64,000 nt of DNA from Anaerococcus obesiensis ph10 (GTDB lineage Bacteria > Bacillota > Clostridia > Tissierellales > Peptoniphilaceae). The notes beneath the pieces were generated by a model. That model saw only the letters and a program-made list of their open reading frames with translations, ran no database searches and had not been told where the DNA came from. The stretch lies in NCBI RefSeq assembly GCF_000311745.1, contig NZ_HE978532.1:616563-680562 (forward strand), in the 5' to 3' direction. Positions 46,586 through 56,227 of the stretch are shown here, piece after piece (the stretch's first letter is position 1; each line of letters opens with the position of its first letter). The position numbers were made by a program, and so were the translations under genes.

Positions 46586-46845
46586 GAAAATTTTTAAAAA
46601 TTTAAGAAAATTTCTCAAATATTTTTTGAAAATATAATTTTTTAAATTTTATAAATTACAATTTAGTCTATTAATATGCAAATGAAGCAAAACTTATTAT
46701 TTCAATAGTTTACCTTAATAAATCAAAAAAAATCTCTGATTTTTCTACAAAAAAAACTTAAAATTTTGTATAAATATAAAATTGTAAAATTTCTTAAATA
46801 TTTTTTTTATTTAATTTTATTGAAATTATCAGTAACAAATGGAGT
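46586..46845. other. AT-rich intergenic DNA upstream of oppA
   Basis: About 260 bp. CodY-like strings (for example around 46620-46634) occur but differ at three of fifteen positions and are expected by chance in such AT-rich DNA. No gene seen. Confidence 0.5.
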
Positions 46846-46874
46846 TTGACAAAAACATAAATATAAACTATAAT
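46846..46874 (+). promoter_or_regulatory. Promoter of oppA
   Basis: Consensus TTGACA (46846-46851), exact 17-bp spacer, TATAAT (46869-46874). Start expected near 46881, giving a leader of about 38 nt with GAGGAGAGAAGG before the ATG. Strong expression is predicted. Confidence 0.9.
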
Positions 46875-46917
46875 GTATTCATATAAATCAAAAATAAAAA
46901 GAAAAGAGGAGAGAAGG

Positions 46918-49044
46918 ATGAATGTAAAAAAAGTTTTCTCACAAGCTTTTGCGCTTGGCTTAGTTTTAACTCTTACTGCTTGTGGCGGTAGCGGAAACAA
47001 AGACAATAACGGCTCAAATGCTGGAGACAACAATGCAAGTAACGAACAAGCTAAGGATGAAGAATTTAAAAAGCAAACTAATGATGATACACTTGTAGTA
47101 GGTGTTGATTCACTTGGTGGAGAATTCATCCAAGGTTTTAATAACAGCCAAAACGACGTAAGAGCAAGAGAATTTATGGGAATCCAAGGTTCTGTTGGTT
47201 ATGATACTTATGTTAAAGATAAGGGTGGAAAATATGTAGTTAATAAAACAGTTCTTGATGGAGATCCTCAAGAAAAAGAAAATGAAGATGGCTCAAAAAC
47301 TTTCACTTTCAAAATTAAAAAAGATCTTAAATGGTCTGATGGTAAGCCTGTAACAGCTGATGATTATTTATTTAAAGCTCTTTTACACTCACCACAAGAT
47401 TATGCTCTAATAACAGGATCTACTGAAATAGGTGGAGATTCATTAAAGGGTTACAATGACTTTAGAGAAGGAAAAACTAAAGAATTTGAAGGTGTTAAGA
47501 AAATTGATGATCATACTTTTGAAATTACACTTGATTCATCATTCTTACCATACTTTGAAGAAGAATCTTTAAAGGTAATGAACCCAAGACCAATTCATTA
47601 TATAGCTCCAAACTTAACAATTGATGGATCTAAATTTGCTCTTAAAGATGGTTATAAATTATCAGACGATGATAAAAAAGCCTTTGTTGAATCACTTGAT
47701 AAGCAAATTGAAACAGAAAAATCTTCTTATGATGAAGAAGTAAAAGAAGCTGGCGAAGAAGATCCAGAATACAAAAAAGAACACGAAGAGAAATTAAAAA
47801 CTCTTGAAGATAAGAAAAAATCTGCTGAAAGCGGAAATGATATAGATCCTACAGAAATGCTTGTTGAACAAGCTATGCTTTTTGATGCAAATGACTACAG
47901 AAAAGCACCAAAAGTTACTTGTGGACCTTATAAATTTGTTTCATTTGAAAATAATATGGTTAAAATGGAACTTAACGACCAATATGCTGGAGATTTTGAA
48001 GGACACAAAGCTACAATTCCAAATGTAATCATTCAAGCAATAAACCCAGAAATATCTGTAGACCTTGTTAAAAATGGGGACATAGATGTATTCGAAGATG
48101 AAATGAATGGTTCAAGAATTTCTCAAATTAGAAAAGCTGCTGAAGAAAAGAAATTGCAATATGTAGCTTACGACAGAAATGGTTATGGATGTTTATCATT
48201 CTTAGATGATAGGGGACCAACTCAATACAAAGAAGTAAGACAAGCAGTAGCATTTTTAATGAACAGAGATGATTTCGTACAAAACTTTGCAGGTGGATAT
48301 GCAGTAGTAACAAATGGAATGTATGGTTCAAGTCAATGGATGTATAAAGAAAGAGGAGCTGACGTAGAGGCTAAACTTACAAAATATACATTAAATGTTG
48401 ATGAAGCTAATAAGAGATTAGACCAATCTCCATACAAATTTGAAAAAGACGGAAAAACTGCTTGGGATGTTAAAAAAGCAGCTGAAGAATACAAAAATAA
48501 TGCTGACAAATTTGATTACTACAGATACGATGAAAATGGAAAGAAATTACAAATCAATCAATTTGGTGCAAAAGAATCAGAAATAACAACACTACTTTCA
48601 AACCAATTACCAGACAATGCTAAACAAGCAGGACTTGAATACAATGTTCAAGCAGGTGACTTTAATACTCTTCTAAACTACAGAGAAAATCCAAAAGAAG
48701 GAGATAAAGCAGAATACACAGCATTCAACATGGGACTTGGATTTGGATCACCATTTGATCCTTACTACCAATACAATAGTAAAGGAAATGACAACAAAAC
48801 AAAGACAAATGATCCAAAAGTTGATAAAATCACAGAAGAATTAAGACAAGTAAAACCTGGTGATGAAAAAGCTTATCTAGATAAATGGGAAGAATTCCAA
48901 GAGTGGTACAATGATTACCTTCCAGAAATTCCACTTTATTCTAACAATATCCACTCATCAGCATCAACAAGAGTTCAAGGATTTGATGGTTTAACACCAG
49001 AATGGGCAGTATCTTGCCAAATCAACCAAATGAGTCTTAAATAA
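46918..49044 (+). CDS. oppA: Oligopeptide-binding lipoprotein
   Basis: 708 residues. Signal peptide with lipobox LTAC, so lipid-anchored outside the membrane. The SBP_bac_5 fold is recognisable: FKIKKDLKWSDGKPVTADDY near residue 130, ending VQGFDGLTPEW. It captures oligopeptides for OppBCDF. It is larger than usual (about 540-600) because of a Glu/Lys-rich helical insert at about residues 260-305. The ATG at 46918 is chosen because an earlier ATG at 46873 lies inside the -10 box. A terminator follows, so it is transcribed apart from oppB. Confidence 0.92.
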   Translation: MNVKKVFSQAFALGLVLTLTACGGSGNKDNNGSNAGDNNASNEQAKDEEFKKQTNDDTLVVGVDSLGGEFIQGFNNSQNDVRAREFMGIQGSVGYDTYVKDKGGKYVVNKTVLDGDPQEKENEDGSKTFTFKIKKDLKWSDGKPVTADDYLFKALLHSPQDYALITGSTEIGGDSLKGYNDFREGKTKEFEGVKKIDDHTFEITLDSSFLPYFEEESLKVMNPRPIHYIAPNLTIDGSKFALKDGYKLSDDDKKAFVESLDKQIETEKSSYDEEVKEAGEEDPEYKKEHEEKLKTLEDKKKSAESGNDIDPTEMLVEQAMLFDANDYRKAPKVTCGPYKFVSFENNMVKMELNDQYAGDFEGHKATIPNVIIQAINPEISVDLVKNGDIDVFEDEMNGSRISQIRKAAEEKKLQYVAYDRNGYGCLSFLDDRGPTQYKEVRQAVAFLMNRDDFVQNFAGGYAVVTNGMYGSSQWMYKERGADVEAKLTKYTLNVDEANKRLDQSPYKFEKDGKTAWDVKKAAEEYKNNADKFDYYRYDENGKKLQINQFGAKESEITTLLSNQLPDNAKQAGLEYNVQAGDFNTLLNYRENPKEGDKAEYTAFNMGLGFGSPFDPYYQYNSKGNDNKTKTNDPKVDKITEELRQVKPGDEKAYLDKWEEFQEWYNDYLPEIPLYSNNIHSSASTRVQGFDGLTPEWAVSCQINQMSLK

Positions 49045-49065
49045 GATTTAATTAAATAAAAGACA

Positions 49066-49093
49066 AAAAGAAGCCATAAATTTGGCTTCTTTT
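49066..49093 (+). terminator. Terminator of oppA
   Basis: AAAAGAAGCCA/TGGCTTCTTTT stem with a 6-nt loop and T tail, 20 bp after the stop. Confidence 0.88.
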
Positions 49094-49757
49094 TAATTGA
49101 TTTAATTGATGAGTATAAAATTTCTTTTTTATTTGCTTAGTATAAAAATTAGAAAAGGAATATGATTACAAAATTTTTTGAAATTTAGAAATATAAATAG
49201 TAAAAAAACTGTAATTAATTTAAATTATTAACTTGTTTTATAAGGGGTTTTTTATTTGCTATGATTTTTTTACATTTCATAAATTTAGCTAATAGAAATC
49301 TATTTCTAGAAAATCCACAATATTTTTTTGCTTTCTAATCAAATTTATTTTTCTTTTTAATATCATTTTTTATTAATTTATATTTTTTATTTTTATTAAT
49401 TCCTAAATTCATCTTTATAAATTAAAATCATTAGAGTATTAACGTATTGTAGAATAATTTTTCAATTAATATGCATTGAGATAAGTTTTTGCTCATGAAT
49501 AATGAATTTTTAAAAATAAATGTCAATCTTTATAAGTTTATGACAAATTTTTCATTGACAAATATGGGTTTTTATATTAATATAATGGTTATGATATTAT
49601 AAGTTTACTCTATCTAATTTTTTTATATTTATTTATAAATTTCTATAAGTAATATTTTCTTAGTCAAAATCTTTGTTGAAAATTATAAGGATTTTTAATT
49701 AATCAATGTGAGTAAAATATTAGATGGTAAGCTTAAAAACATAAGGAAGGGATGAAT
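49094..49757. other. Long AT-rich spacer between oppA and oppB with a putative promoter
   Basis: About 660 bp. A plus-strand TTGACA (49555-49560) is followed 17 bp later by TAATAT and overlapping TATAAT strings, a plausible oppB promoter with a leader of about 160 nt. TGTCAAT (about 49521) and TTATGACA/ATTGACA repeats nearby could be regulator sites. No open frame of note. Confidence 0.5.
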
Positions 49758-50720
49758 ATGTTAAAATACATAGTAAAAAGAATCATTAATTTGATTCCTG
49801 TAGCCATAATTATATCTATTTTGGTTTTTGTACTTTCTAAATCAATGCCTGGCGATCCTGTTTTAGCTATGATGCCAAAGGATGGAAGAATGACCAAGGC
49901 TCAACAAGAACAAATGTATAAAAATCTTGAGAAACGTTATGGTTATGATAAATCGTTGCCAGAGCAATATTTTATGTGGATGGGAAGAAGTTTGAAGGGA
50001 GATTTTGGTGAATCTACTCAAGCTAAAAGACCTGTTAAGGAATATCTTTCTGAGCCACTTAAAAATACAATTTTATTAAATATAGGTTCGACTCTAGTTT
50101 CTTTTGTGCTTTCGGTGCTTATTGGAATAAGATCGGCTGTTCATAAGGGAGGATTTTTTGATAAGTTCTTCCAGGTGTTTACTCTTGTTGGAATTTCTTT
50201 GCCTACATTTTTTATAGGATTATTTTTGATATTCTTATTTGCTTTTAGGCTAGGATGGTTCCCTGCTAATGGTATGCCTAGAAATAATACTTTTGGCGAA
50301 TGGGTTAAGTATTTAATCCTACCTACTTTGACTTTGACTTTTGGTTCTATGGCATCTATTTCTAGATATGTAAGAAATTCTATGCTTGATTCTTTAAATG
50401 AGGATTATATTAGAACTGCAAGGGCTAAGGGTTTAAAGGAAAAAACTGTAATTTATTCTCACGCTTTTAGAAACGCCCTAATTCCAGTTGTAACTGCTAT
50501 GACTTGGGCTGTTTTATCAATGTTTTCGGGTTCTGCTATAACTGAAACTATTTTTGCATACAGGGGAATTGGAAATATTCTTATTAAATCTGTTTTAGCT
50601 CAAGATTATAATGTTATTCTTGCTTTAACTATGTTTTATGCAATTTTAACTCTTCTTGGAAACTTGATTATGGATATTGCTTATGCTCTTGTAGATCCTA
50701 GAGTAAAATTGGAGGCTTAA
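49758..50720 (+). CDS. oppB: Oligopeptide ABC transporter permease OppB
   Basis: 320 residues, six TM helices. It has an N-terminal MLKYIVKRIINLIPV typical of the family, the DFGES and PVKEYLSEPLKNT region, and the EAA cytosolic loop DYIRTARAKGLKEKTVIYSHAFRNALIPV. It pairs with OppC to form the channel. The start at 49758 has AAGGAAGGG six bases before it, better than the ATG at 49752 that abuts the site. Codons strongly prefer T at the third base here. Confidence 0.94.
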   Translation: MLKYIVKRIINLIPVAIIISILVFVLSKSMPGDPVLAMMPKDGRMTKAQQEQMYKNLEKRYGYDKSLPEQYFMWMGRSLKGDFGESTQAKRPVKEYLSEPLKNTILLNIGSTLVSFVLSVLIGIRSAVHKGGFFDKFFQVFTLVGISLPTFFIGLFLIFLFAFRLGWFPANGMPRNNTFGEWVKYLILPTLTLTFGSMASISRYVRNSMLDSLNEDYIRTARAKGLKEKTVIYSHAFRNALIPVVTAMTWAVLSMFSGSAITETIFAYRGIGNILIKSVLAQDYNVILALTMFYAILTLLGNLIMDIAYALVDPRVKLEA

Positions 50721-50721
50721 T

Positions 50722-52623
50722 ATGAAAGATGAATTAAATAAATCATTTAAATCTTTTGGTAGATTAGTTCTTTCTTTGTTTACTTTTGGAACTAGGGCAA
50801 ATAATGAAGAAGCTGATGTAAATCTTGGAGATGTTAATCCTAAAAATGAAAATGAGTCTTTGAAGGAAGATGCCATTACTTCTCCTGGGAAAATGGCTGT
50901 AAAAAATTATTTTAGAAATCCTTTGGGAGTTATTGGTCTTCTTTTGATGCTTGGAATTATTCTAGCAGTTTTTGTTGGATCTGCATTGATTCCTTTTAAT
51001 CCTTACCAATCTGAGGGTAACCTTATAAATGTTTCTGCAGGTTCTGGATATATGAAATATCCTTCTGAAATGGAGAAAGAAGGTGTAGAAAGAATTTCTG
51101 TAGGAAATACTTTTGGTGTAGGTCTTACTAAAAAGAAAAATTTCTATTATTGGGGCAAAAATAACGAAGATAATGTTATGAAAATGCCTGATGATATAAA
51201 GGAAAAACTTGATGGTAAAAAAATAAAAGATGTTGCTGCTGGAGATAGACACATTCTTGTTGCAACTGAAGATAATGAAGTTTATGGTTGGGGTAATGAT
51301 TCCTTCCAACAAACAAAACTTCCACCAATGCAAGAAAGCCAAATAAAAGAAGAAGGAATCAAAAAACTTGGTGGTGGAGTTCAATATTCTGTAGTTTTAA
51401 CTGAAAAAAATAATATATATGTTTGGGGTTCTACTATGAACTCAAGACTTGATCTTATTCCAAAAGAAGTTCAAGGAAAAGTTGTTGATTTTGATACAAG
51501 CGGTTCAAATATTTTGGCTGTATTAAAAGATGGCTCTACAAAACTTCTTGGTGTAAGAGGAGCTGAGGTAGATGTTGGAGCACCAGATGAAATTAAAAAT
51601 AATAAGGTAAAAATTTCTAAGGTTGCCTTAACTTCAAATTCTGCGGCAGCCCTTGATCAAAATGGAAAACTTTATGTTTGGGGACCTTCAAGAGCTAATT
51701 TATCTGGAAATAATGTTCCAAAAATTAAGGGAAAAATTAAAGATATAGTTGCAGGAACAAATCATTTTACTGTCCTTGCTGAAGATGGAAAATTATATTC
51801 TTGGGGAAATAATAATTATAGCGAAGCAGATGCTCCTAGTGGAAAATATGAAAAAGTATTTTCTGGTTATTTCAACAATTATGCTGTAAGCAAGGATTCT
51901 AAAATTGATACATGGGGACTTAAAGGATTTAAATTTGGATCAGATGACCAAGGTCGTGACATTTTTACAAGATTAATTCACGGTGGAAAAATGACCATAA
52001 TAATTTCTTTTGTATCAGTTCTTATCCAAGTAGTTCTTGGTGTAATTATTGGTATGGTTTCAGGTTATGCTGGCGGACGTGTTGACAATGTTTTGATGAG
52101 AATTACAGAAATTGTTCAATCATTCCCATTTTATCCATTAATTATTACACTTTCAGCTCTACTTCCAGTAAATACAAGTCAAAATACAAGACTTATGATG
52201 ATAATGGTTTTACTTGGTGTTATTGGATGGACAGGAATTGCAAGGCTTGTTCGTGGACAAATTCTTGCTGAAAGAGAAAGAGATTATGTAATTGCAGCTA
52301 AAGCACTTGGTGTTACAAATTCGTCAATTCTTGTAAGACATATTTTGCCAAATATCCTATCAATAATAATTGTAAATGCAACTCTTGGATTTGCAGGAAA
52401 CCTACTTACTGAAGCAGGTCTATCATTTTTAGGATTTGGTGTTCAAGAGCCAATGCCATCTTGGGGTAATATGATGACAAGTGCCCAATCATCAGATGTA
52501 ATTAATATTTATTGGTGGAGATGGGTAATTCCAGCGCTTGCAGTATTTTTGGCAGCATTTTCAGTAAACTTGATTGGAGATGCCCTAAGAGATGCAATAG
52601 ACCCAAGATCAAATGAGAGATAG
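50722..52623 (+). CDS. oppC: Oligopeptide ABC transporter permease OppC with inserted RCC1-like beta-propeller
   Basis: 633 residues, about twice the normal OppC. Order: charged N-tail (1-60), TM1 (about 66-92), an extracellular insert (about 98-402), then the usual FGSDDQGRDIFTRLIHGG block (from 405) and the remaining TM helices with the EAA loop DYVIAAKALGVTNSSILVRHILPN. The insert has about seven repeats of roughly 45 residues with the RCC1 signature: VxxGxxHxxxL plus Y-x-W-G. WG is seen in YYWGK, YGWGN, YVWGS, YVWGP, YSWGN and DTWGL; HILVATEDNEVY and HFTVLAEDGKLY are typical. TM topology places it outside the cell, where it could contact OppA, substrate or another surface partner. No frameshift or gene fusion seam is visible. 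Confidence 0.92.
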   Translation: MKDELNKSFKSFGRLVLSLFTFGTRANNEEADVNLGDVNPKNENESLKEDAITSPGKMAVKNYFRNPLGVIGLLLMLGIILAVFVGSALIPFNPYQSEGNLINVSAGSGYMKYPSEMEKEGVERISVGNTFGVGLTKKKNFYYWGKNNEDNVMKMPDDIKEKLDGKKIKDVAAGDRHILVATEDNEVYGWGNDSFQQTKLPPMQESQIKEEGIKKLGGGVQYSVVLTEKNNIYVWGSTMNSRLDLIPKEVQGKVVDFDTSGSNILAVLKDGSTKLLGVRGAEVDVGAPDEIKNNKVKISKVALTSNSAAALDQNGKLYVWGPSRANLSGNNVPKIKGKIKDIVAGTNHFTVLAEDGKLYSWGNNNYSEADAPSGKYEKVFSGYFNNYAVSKDSKIDTWGLKGFKFGSDDQGRDIFTRLIHGGKMTIIISFVSVLIQVVLGVIIGMVSGYAGGRVDNVLMRITEIVQSFPFYPLIITLSALLPVNTSQNTRLMMIMVLLGVIGWTGIARLVRGQILAERERDYVIAAKALGVTNSSILVRHILPNILSIIIVNATLGFAGNLLTEAGLSFLGFGVQEPMPSWGNMMTSAQSSDVINIYWWRWVIPALAVFLAAFSVNLIGDALRDAIDPRSNER

Positions 52624-52631
52624 GTGTAAAA

Positions 52632-53636
52632 ATGAAAAATTTACTAGAAATAAATAAACTCCATACCTACTTTGAAACAAGACGTGGTCTTATAAAAGCA
52701 GTAAATGGAGTATCATGCACAATTGAAGAAGGAAAAACTTTGGGTTTGGTTGGAGAAAGTGGTTCTGGAAAAAGTCAAACTGCTATGAGTATCTTGCAAC
52801 TTTTTGAGCCAAACCAAAAAATCTACAGCGGAGAAATTATTTTTGATGGTAAAAAGATTTCTGATTTTAATAGAAATCAAATGGAAAAGGTAAGGGGAAA
52901 TGATATTTCTATGATTTTCCAAGAGCCAATGAGTTCCCTTAACCCAGTTTTTACAGTGGAAAAACAAATTTCAGAAGTTTTAATTCTTCACAAAAAAATG
53001 AATAAAAAAGAGGCTTCAAAAAGAGTGGAGGAATTACTTGCTCAAGTAAAAATTCCAAATCCTCACGTTGTTGCCAAACAATATCCATTTGAGCTTTCTG
53101 GTGGTATGAACCAAAGGGTTATGATTGCCATGGCCCTTGCTTGTGAGCCAAAATTATTAATTGCAGATGAGCCAACAACAGCCCTTGACGTTACAATCCA
53201 AGCTCAAATTCTAAAATTGATGAACGAATTAAAGGAAAAACAAAATACTTCAATTTTATTTATAACCCACGATTTGGGAGTAATAAATCAAATGGCAGAT
53301 GAGGTTGCTGTAATGTATTGTGGACAAATAGTAGAACAATCTCCAGTTGATTATATTTTTAAACACGATATAACAGATTACAACCACCCATATACAGTTG
53401 CTCTTTTAAATTCTATTCCAGCAATTACAAGTGATAGAAATGAAAGACTCGATATTATACCTGGTTCTGTTCCACATCCACTAAACCTTCCTGATGGATG
53501 TAAATTTGCAGATAGGTGTAAATTTGCTACTGAAAAATGTAGAAAAGAAATGCCAGAGCTTGTGGCAGTAAATGAAAATCAAAAAATAAGATGCCACTTT
53601 CCAAATAGAAAGGAGAGAGAAGATGGAGAAAAATAA
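52632..53636 (+). CDS. oppD: Oligopeptide ABC transporter ATP-binding protein OppD
   Basis: 334 residues: Walker [11 protein letters not shown]-loop [12 protein letters not shown], signature LSGGMNQRV, Walker [13 protein letters not shown], and a C-terminal OppD/F extension with a Cys cluster ([14 protein letters not shown], later CHF), the likely iron-sulfur or metal motif of this subfamily. Normal length. It overlaps oppF by 14 bp. Confidence 0.95.
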   Translation: MKNLLEINKLHTYFETRRGLIKAVNGVSCTIEEGKTLGLVGESGSGKSQTAMSILQLFEPNQKIYSGEIIFDGKKISDFNRNQMEKVRGNDISMIFQEPMSSLNPVFTVEKQISEVLILHKKMNKKEASKRVEELLAQVKIPNPHVVAKQYPFELSGGMNQRVMIAMALACEPKLLIADEPTTALDVTIQAQILKLMNELKEKQNTSILFITHDLGVINQMADEVAVMYCGQIVEQSPVDYIFKHDITDYNHPYTVALLNSIPAITSDRNERLDIIPGSVPHPLNLPDGCKFADRCKFATEKCRKEMPELVAVNENQKIRCHFPNRKEREDGEK

Positions 53637-55239
53637 TAAAAAGATCTTATTTAAAATAAGAAATCTTAAAAAATATTTCCCAATCAAGAAAAAATCTATC
53701 TTTTCTAGGGGAGCAAACGAATATGTCCATGCAAATGAAAATATTTCTATAGATATATTTGAAGGCGAAACTTTTGGTTTGGTTGGAGAAAGTGGTTGTG
53801 GAAAATCTACTTTTGGTAGAACAATCCTTCAAATTTATGAACAAACTGAAGGAACTACTCTTTATTACGGAACAACTCTTGATAGACTTGCCCCAGCTTA
53901 TATGGGAAAAGATATTAAAGAAATTCCAAAAAAATTCCCTTCTTATGATAAGGAAGTTGAAAAACTTCATAAAATTTATGATGAACTAGAAAAAACAGAA
54001 GATGAAGAAAAAAAAGCTGAATTAAATGAAGCTGCTATGCATCAAAGAAGACTTCTCCAAGAAGATTATGAAAATATGATGAGAATAGCAGGAGGACTTC
54101 TTGCAAGCGACAATTTGTCAGAAATTTCTTCTATTCTTGATGATTATTACAAAAAAATCAAGGAAAGATCCAAAGTTTTACTAGACATTAAAAAAATTGA
54201 AGAAAAAGACGAAGTAAGGATTAGAGATAAAAAAGAATTAAAAGATGCTATCCTAAATGATCCGAAATACAAGGAACTTTTGAATAGAAAAGAAAAACTT
54301 GATAAGGAAGTTTTGGAAAAAGAGCAAAAAATATCTGCTAAAAAAGAAGAATTAAAATCAAAAGAGCTTTTTGAAAAATTTGAAAGTTTTGTAGATGATG
54401 GAATAGACCTTTCAAGACTTACAAACGAAGAAATGAGAGAGCTTAGGAAAGATCTTCAAATAATTTTCCAAGATCCTTATGGTTCTTTGGATACAAAAAT
54501 GACAGTTGGAAATATAATTGGAGAAGGTGTTTTGGGCCATGGACTTTTTAAATCAAGAAGTGAAGCAGGCTACAACGAATATATCCAAGATATAATGAAC
54601 CAATGTGGACTTGCTCCATATTTTATTCATAGGTATCCTCACCAATTTTCTGGTGGACAAAGACAAAGAATTGGAATTGCCAGAGCCCTTGCTTTAAATC
54701 CAAAATTTATAGTTTGCGATGAGGCAGTATCAGCTCTTGATGTTTCAATCCAATCACAAATTATAAACTTATTACAAGATTTAAAAACTGACTTAAATTT
54801 AACATATTTATTTATAACCCACGACCTTTCAGTCGTAAAATATATTTCTGATAGGATAGGAGTAATGTATTTGGGAGTTATGGTCGAGCTTTCAGATTCT
54901 GATAGGATTTTTGCAAATCCACAACACCCTTACACCAAAGCACTTTTGCAAGCAATACCAAGAACTGATGTTGATAAGGGACAAGAGCTTCAAACAATTG
55001 AAGGAGATATTCCATCAGCAGTAAGACCACCAAAGGGTTGTCGTTTCCATACAAGATGTAAATATTGCATGGATATTTGTAAACAATTTGAGCCAGAGCT
55101 TAAAGAAGTAGAAGCTGGACATTTTGTAGCTTGCCATTTGATGGATGTATCAGAAGAAACAAAAATTAAAGCCTTCGAAAAAAACGAAGAAGAAAGACTT
55201 AAAAAAGAACATGAATTAGCCGAGGAAGCTAATCTATGA
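53623..55239 (+). CDS. oppF: Oligopeptide ABC transporter ATP-binding protein OppF with large helical insert
   Basis: 538 residues against about 320 for typical OppF. Walker A GESGCGKST is near residue 55. The Q-loop IIFQDPYGSLD comes only near 281, about 170 residues later than usual. Between them is a Lys/Glu-rich, coiled-coil-like segment (about 85-265; for example ELNRKEKLDKEVLEKEQK-like heptads). Downstream the signature FSGGQRQRIGIARAL, Walker B FIVCDEAVSALD and the C-terminal Cys cluster (CRFHTRCKYCMDIC) are normal. The insert replaces the antiparallel beta region after Walker A, so it should project into the cytoplasm from the NBD. Confidence 0.93.
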   Translation: MEKNNKKILFKIRNLKKYFPIKKKSIFSRGANEYVHANENISIDIFEGETFGLVGESGCGKSTFGRTILQIYEQTEGTTLYYGTTLDRLAPAYMGKDIKEIPKKFPSYDKEVEKLHKIYDELEKTEDEEKKAELNEAAMHQRRLLQEDYENMMRIAGGLLASDNLSEISSILDDYYKKIKERSKVLLDIKKIEEKDEVRIRDKKELKDAILNDPKYKELLNRKEKLDKEVLEKEQKISAKKEELKSKELFEKFESFVDDGIDLSRLTNEEMRELRKDLQIIFQDPYGSLDTKMTVGNIIGEGVLGHGLFKSRSEAGYNEYIQDIMNQCGLAPYFIHRYPHQFSGGQRQRIGIARALALNPKFIVCDEAVSALDVSIQSQIINLLQDLKTDLNLTYLFITHDLSVVKYISDRIGVMYLGVMVELSDSDRIFANPQHPYTKALLQAIPRTDVDKGQELQTIEGDIPSAVRPPKGCRFHTRCKYCMDICKQFEPELKEVEAGHFVACHLMDVSEETKIKAFEKNEEERLKKEHELAEEANL

Positions 55240-55424
55240 AAATACCAGTAGATCCCTTCAAAAATAAAACAAAAGAAGAAATCTATGAAAAAGAAGAGCT
55301 TTTAGAAAAAGATAATCTAGAAAAAGACGATAGGCTCGCTATGTTTTTGGCAGCTATGAAAGTTTTTTTACCGCCAGTTTTATTAATACTTCTACTCTTT
55401 ACATCCTTAATATTTTTCTTTTAA
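55236..55424 (+). CDS. Small single-helix membrane protein coupled to oppF
   Basis: 62 residues: a charged N-terminal half (Lys/Glu/Asp-rich) and one C-terminal TM helix (about 39-62, FLPPVLLILLLFTSLIFFF) ending at the last residue. The start overlaps the oppF stop as ATGA, so it is translated with the transporter. I recognise no family. Topology predicts the charged part in the cytoplasm, where it could touch the OppD/OppF subunits. Confidence 0.7.
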   Translation: MKIPVDPFKNKTKEEIYEKEELLEKDNLEKDDRLAMFLAAMKVFLPPVLLILLLFTSLIFFF

Positions 55425-55492
55425 GATTACAAAATAAATTTAAGGGTAATAAATTAAAAGAGAAATGACAAAAGAATATGAAAGGAAGTATT

Positions 55493-55738
55493 ATGAGTAA
55501 ATTTGATTTATATTTTAAACCAGAATGTCCATATTGTTTAAAAGTTTTAAACTTTATGCATGAAAATAAAATTGTAGATTTCACATCTTACAACGTAAAA
55601 GATGGCAGAAGTGGAGAAGAAAACACAAAAGAGTTAATAGAGCTTGGTGGCAAAGATCAAATTCCATTTATGGTTTTTGGTGATAAAAAAATGTACGAAT
55701 CTGATGATATAATAGAATATCTAAAAGAAAATTATTAA
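55493..55738 (+). CDS. Glutaredoxin-like protein
   Basis: 81 residues of thioredoxin fold with the CPYC redox site (FKPECPYCLKVL), cis-Pro region QIPFMVF and C-terminal YESDDIIEYLKENY. It may reduce disulfides or ribonucleotide reductase (NrdH-like) although it is not next to nrd genes. I start at 55493, with GGAAG 6-10 bp upstream; an ATG at 55478 lacks a site. Confidence 0.87.
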   Translation: MSKFDLYFKPECPYCLKVLNFMHENKIVDFTSYNVKDGRSGEENTKELIELGGKDQIPFMVFGDKKMYESDDIIEYLKENY

Positions 55739-55745
55739 AATTAAG

Positions 55746-55772
55746 CCAGTGGGAAATCCTGCTGGTTTTTTT
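55746..55772 (+). terminator. Terminator of the glutaredoxin-like gene
   Basis: CCAGTGGG/CCTGCTGG stem with two G-U pairs, AAAT loop and seven T. Confidence 0.8.
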
Positions 55773-55783
55773 GTGAGGGAAAA

Positions 55784-56173
55784 ATGAAAAAATTACAATA
55801 TAAAGACGAAAAAATTTTTGAAAATGACAGAATGACCTATAAATTAGAAGGAAAGTACAATGTATTGCGTCCTAGTGGGAAATTGGTCGCAAGATTTAAA
55901 ATAAAAAACTTATTTAGCCTAAGAGGAAAAAAACAAGCTGTAATAGGAAATTTAAAAATTGAAAAAATGAACGACCAAAAAATAAATGAGGCGAAAATTA
56001 TAAATAGGCAAATGAAATTAATAGAAAACGGAGAAAATTTATCGTTGATAAAAGAAGATGAATTTTTGGCAAACTTTGACTTTACAAAAAACACCTTAGA
56101 AATTTATGAAGATGAAAACTTGTGTGTTGCAATATTTTTTGCCTTAAAAAAATTGGAAGAAAATAAAAAATAA
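55784..56173 (+). CDS. Hypothetical protein
   Basis: 129 residues, Lys/Glu/Asn-rich, soluble, no TM helix or signal. Alternating hydrophobic beta-like strands (GKLVARFKIKNLFSLRGKK, AVIGNLKIEKM) and a C-terminal strand-helix (LCVAIFFALKKLEE) suggest a small beta-rich fold, perhaps tubby/LURP-like, but I cannot assign it. The start follows a GAGGG site directly after the previous terminator, so it may depend on read-through or a hidden promoter. Confidence 0.6.
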   Translation: MKKLQYKDEKIFENDRMTYKLEGKYNVLRPSGKLVARFKIKNLFSLRGKKQAVIGNLKIEKMNDQKINEAKIINRQMKLIENGENLSLIKEDEFLANFDFTKNTLEIYEDENLCVAIFFALKKLEENKK

Positions 56174-56227
56174 GAATATAGATTGAGAAATCTACATATT
56201 TTTATAAAAAACAAAAATCCAAACAAA

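Noticed and set aside
46620..46634. CodY-like boxes before oppA (also near 49169)
   Set aside because: Two to three mismatches to the 15-base consensus in DNA that is almost only A and T; not above chance.
46873..46917. Longer oppA start at 46873
   Set aside because: That ATG overlaps the -10 box of the promoter; the lipoprotein signal begins at 46918.
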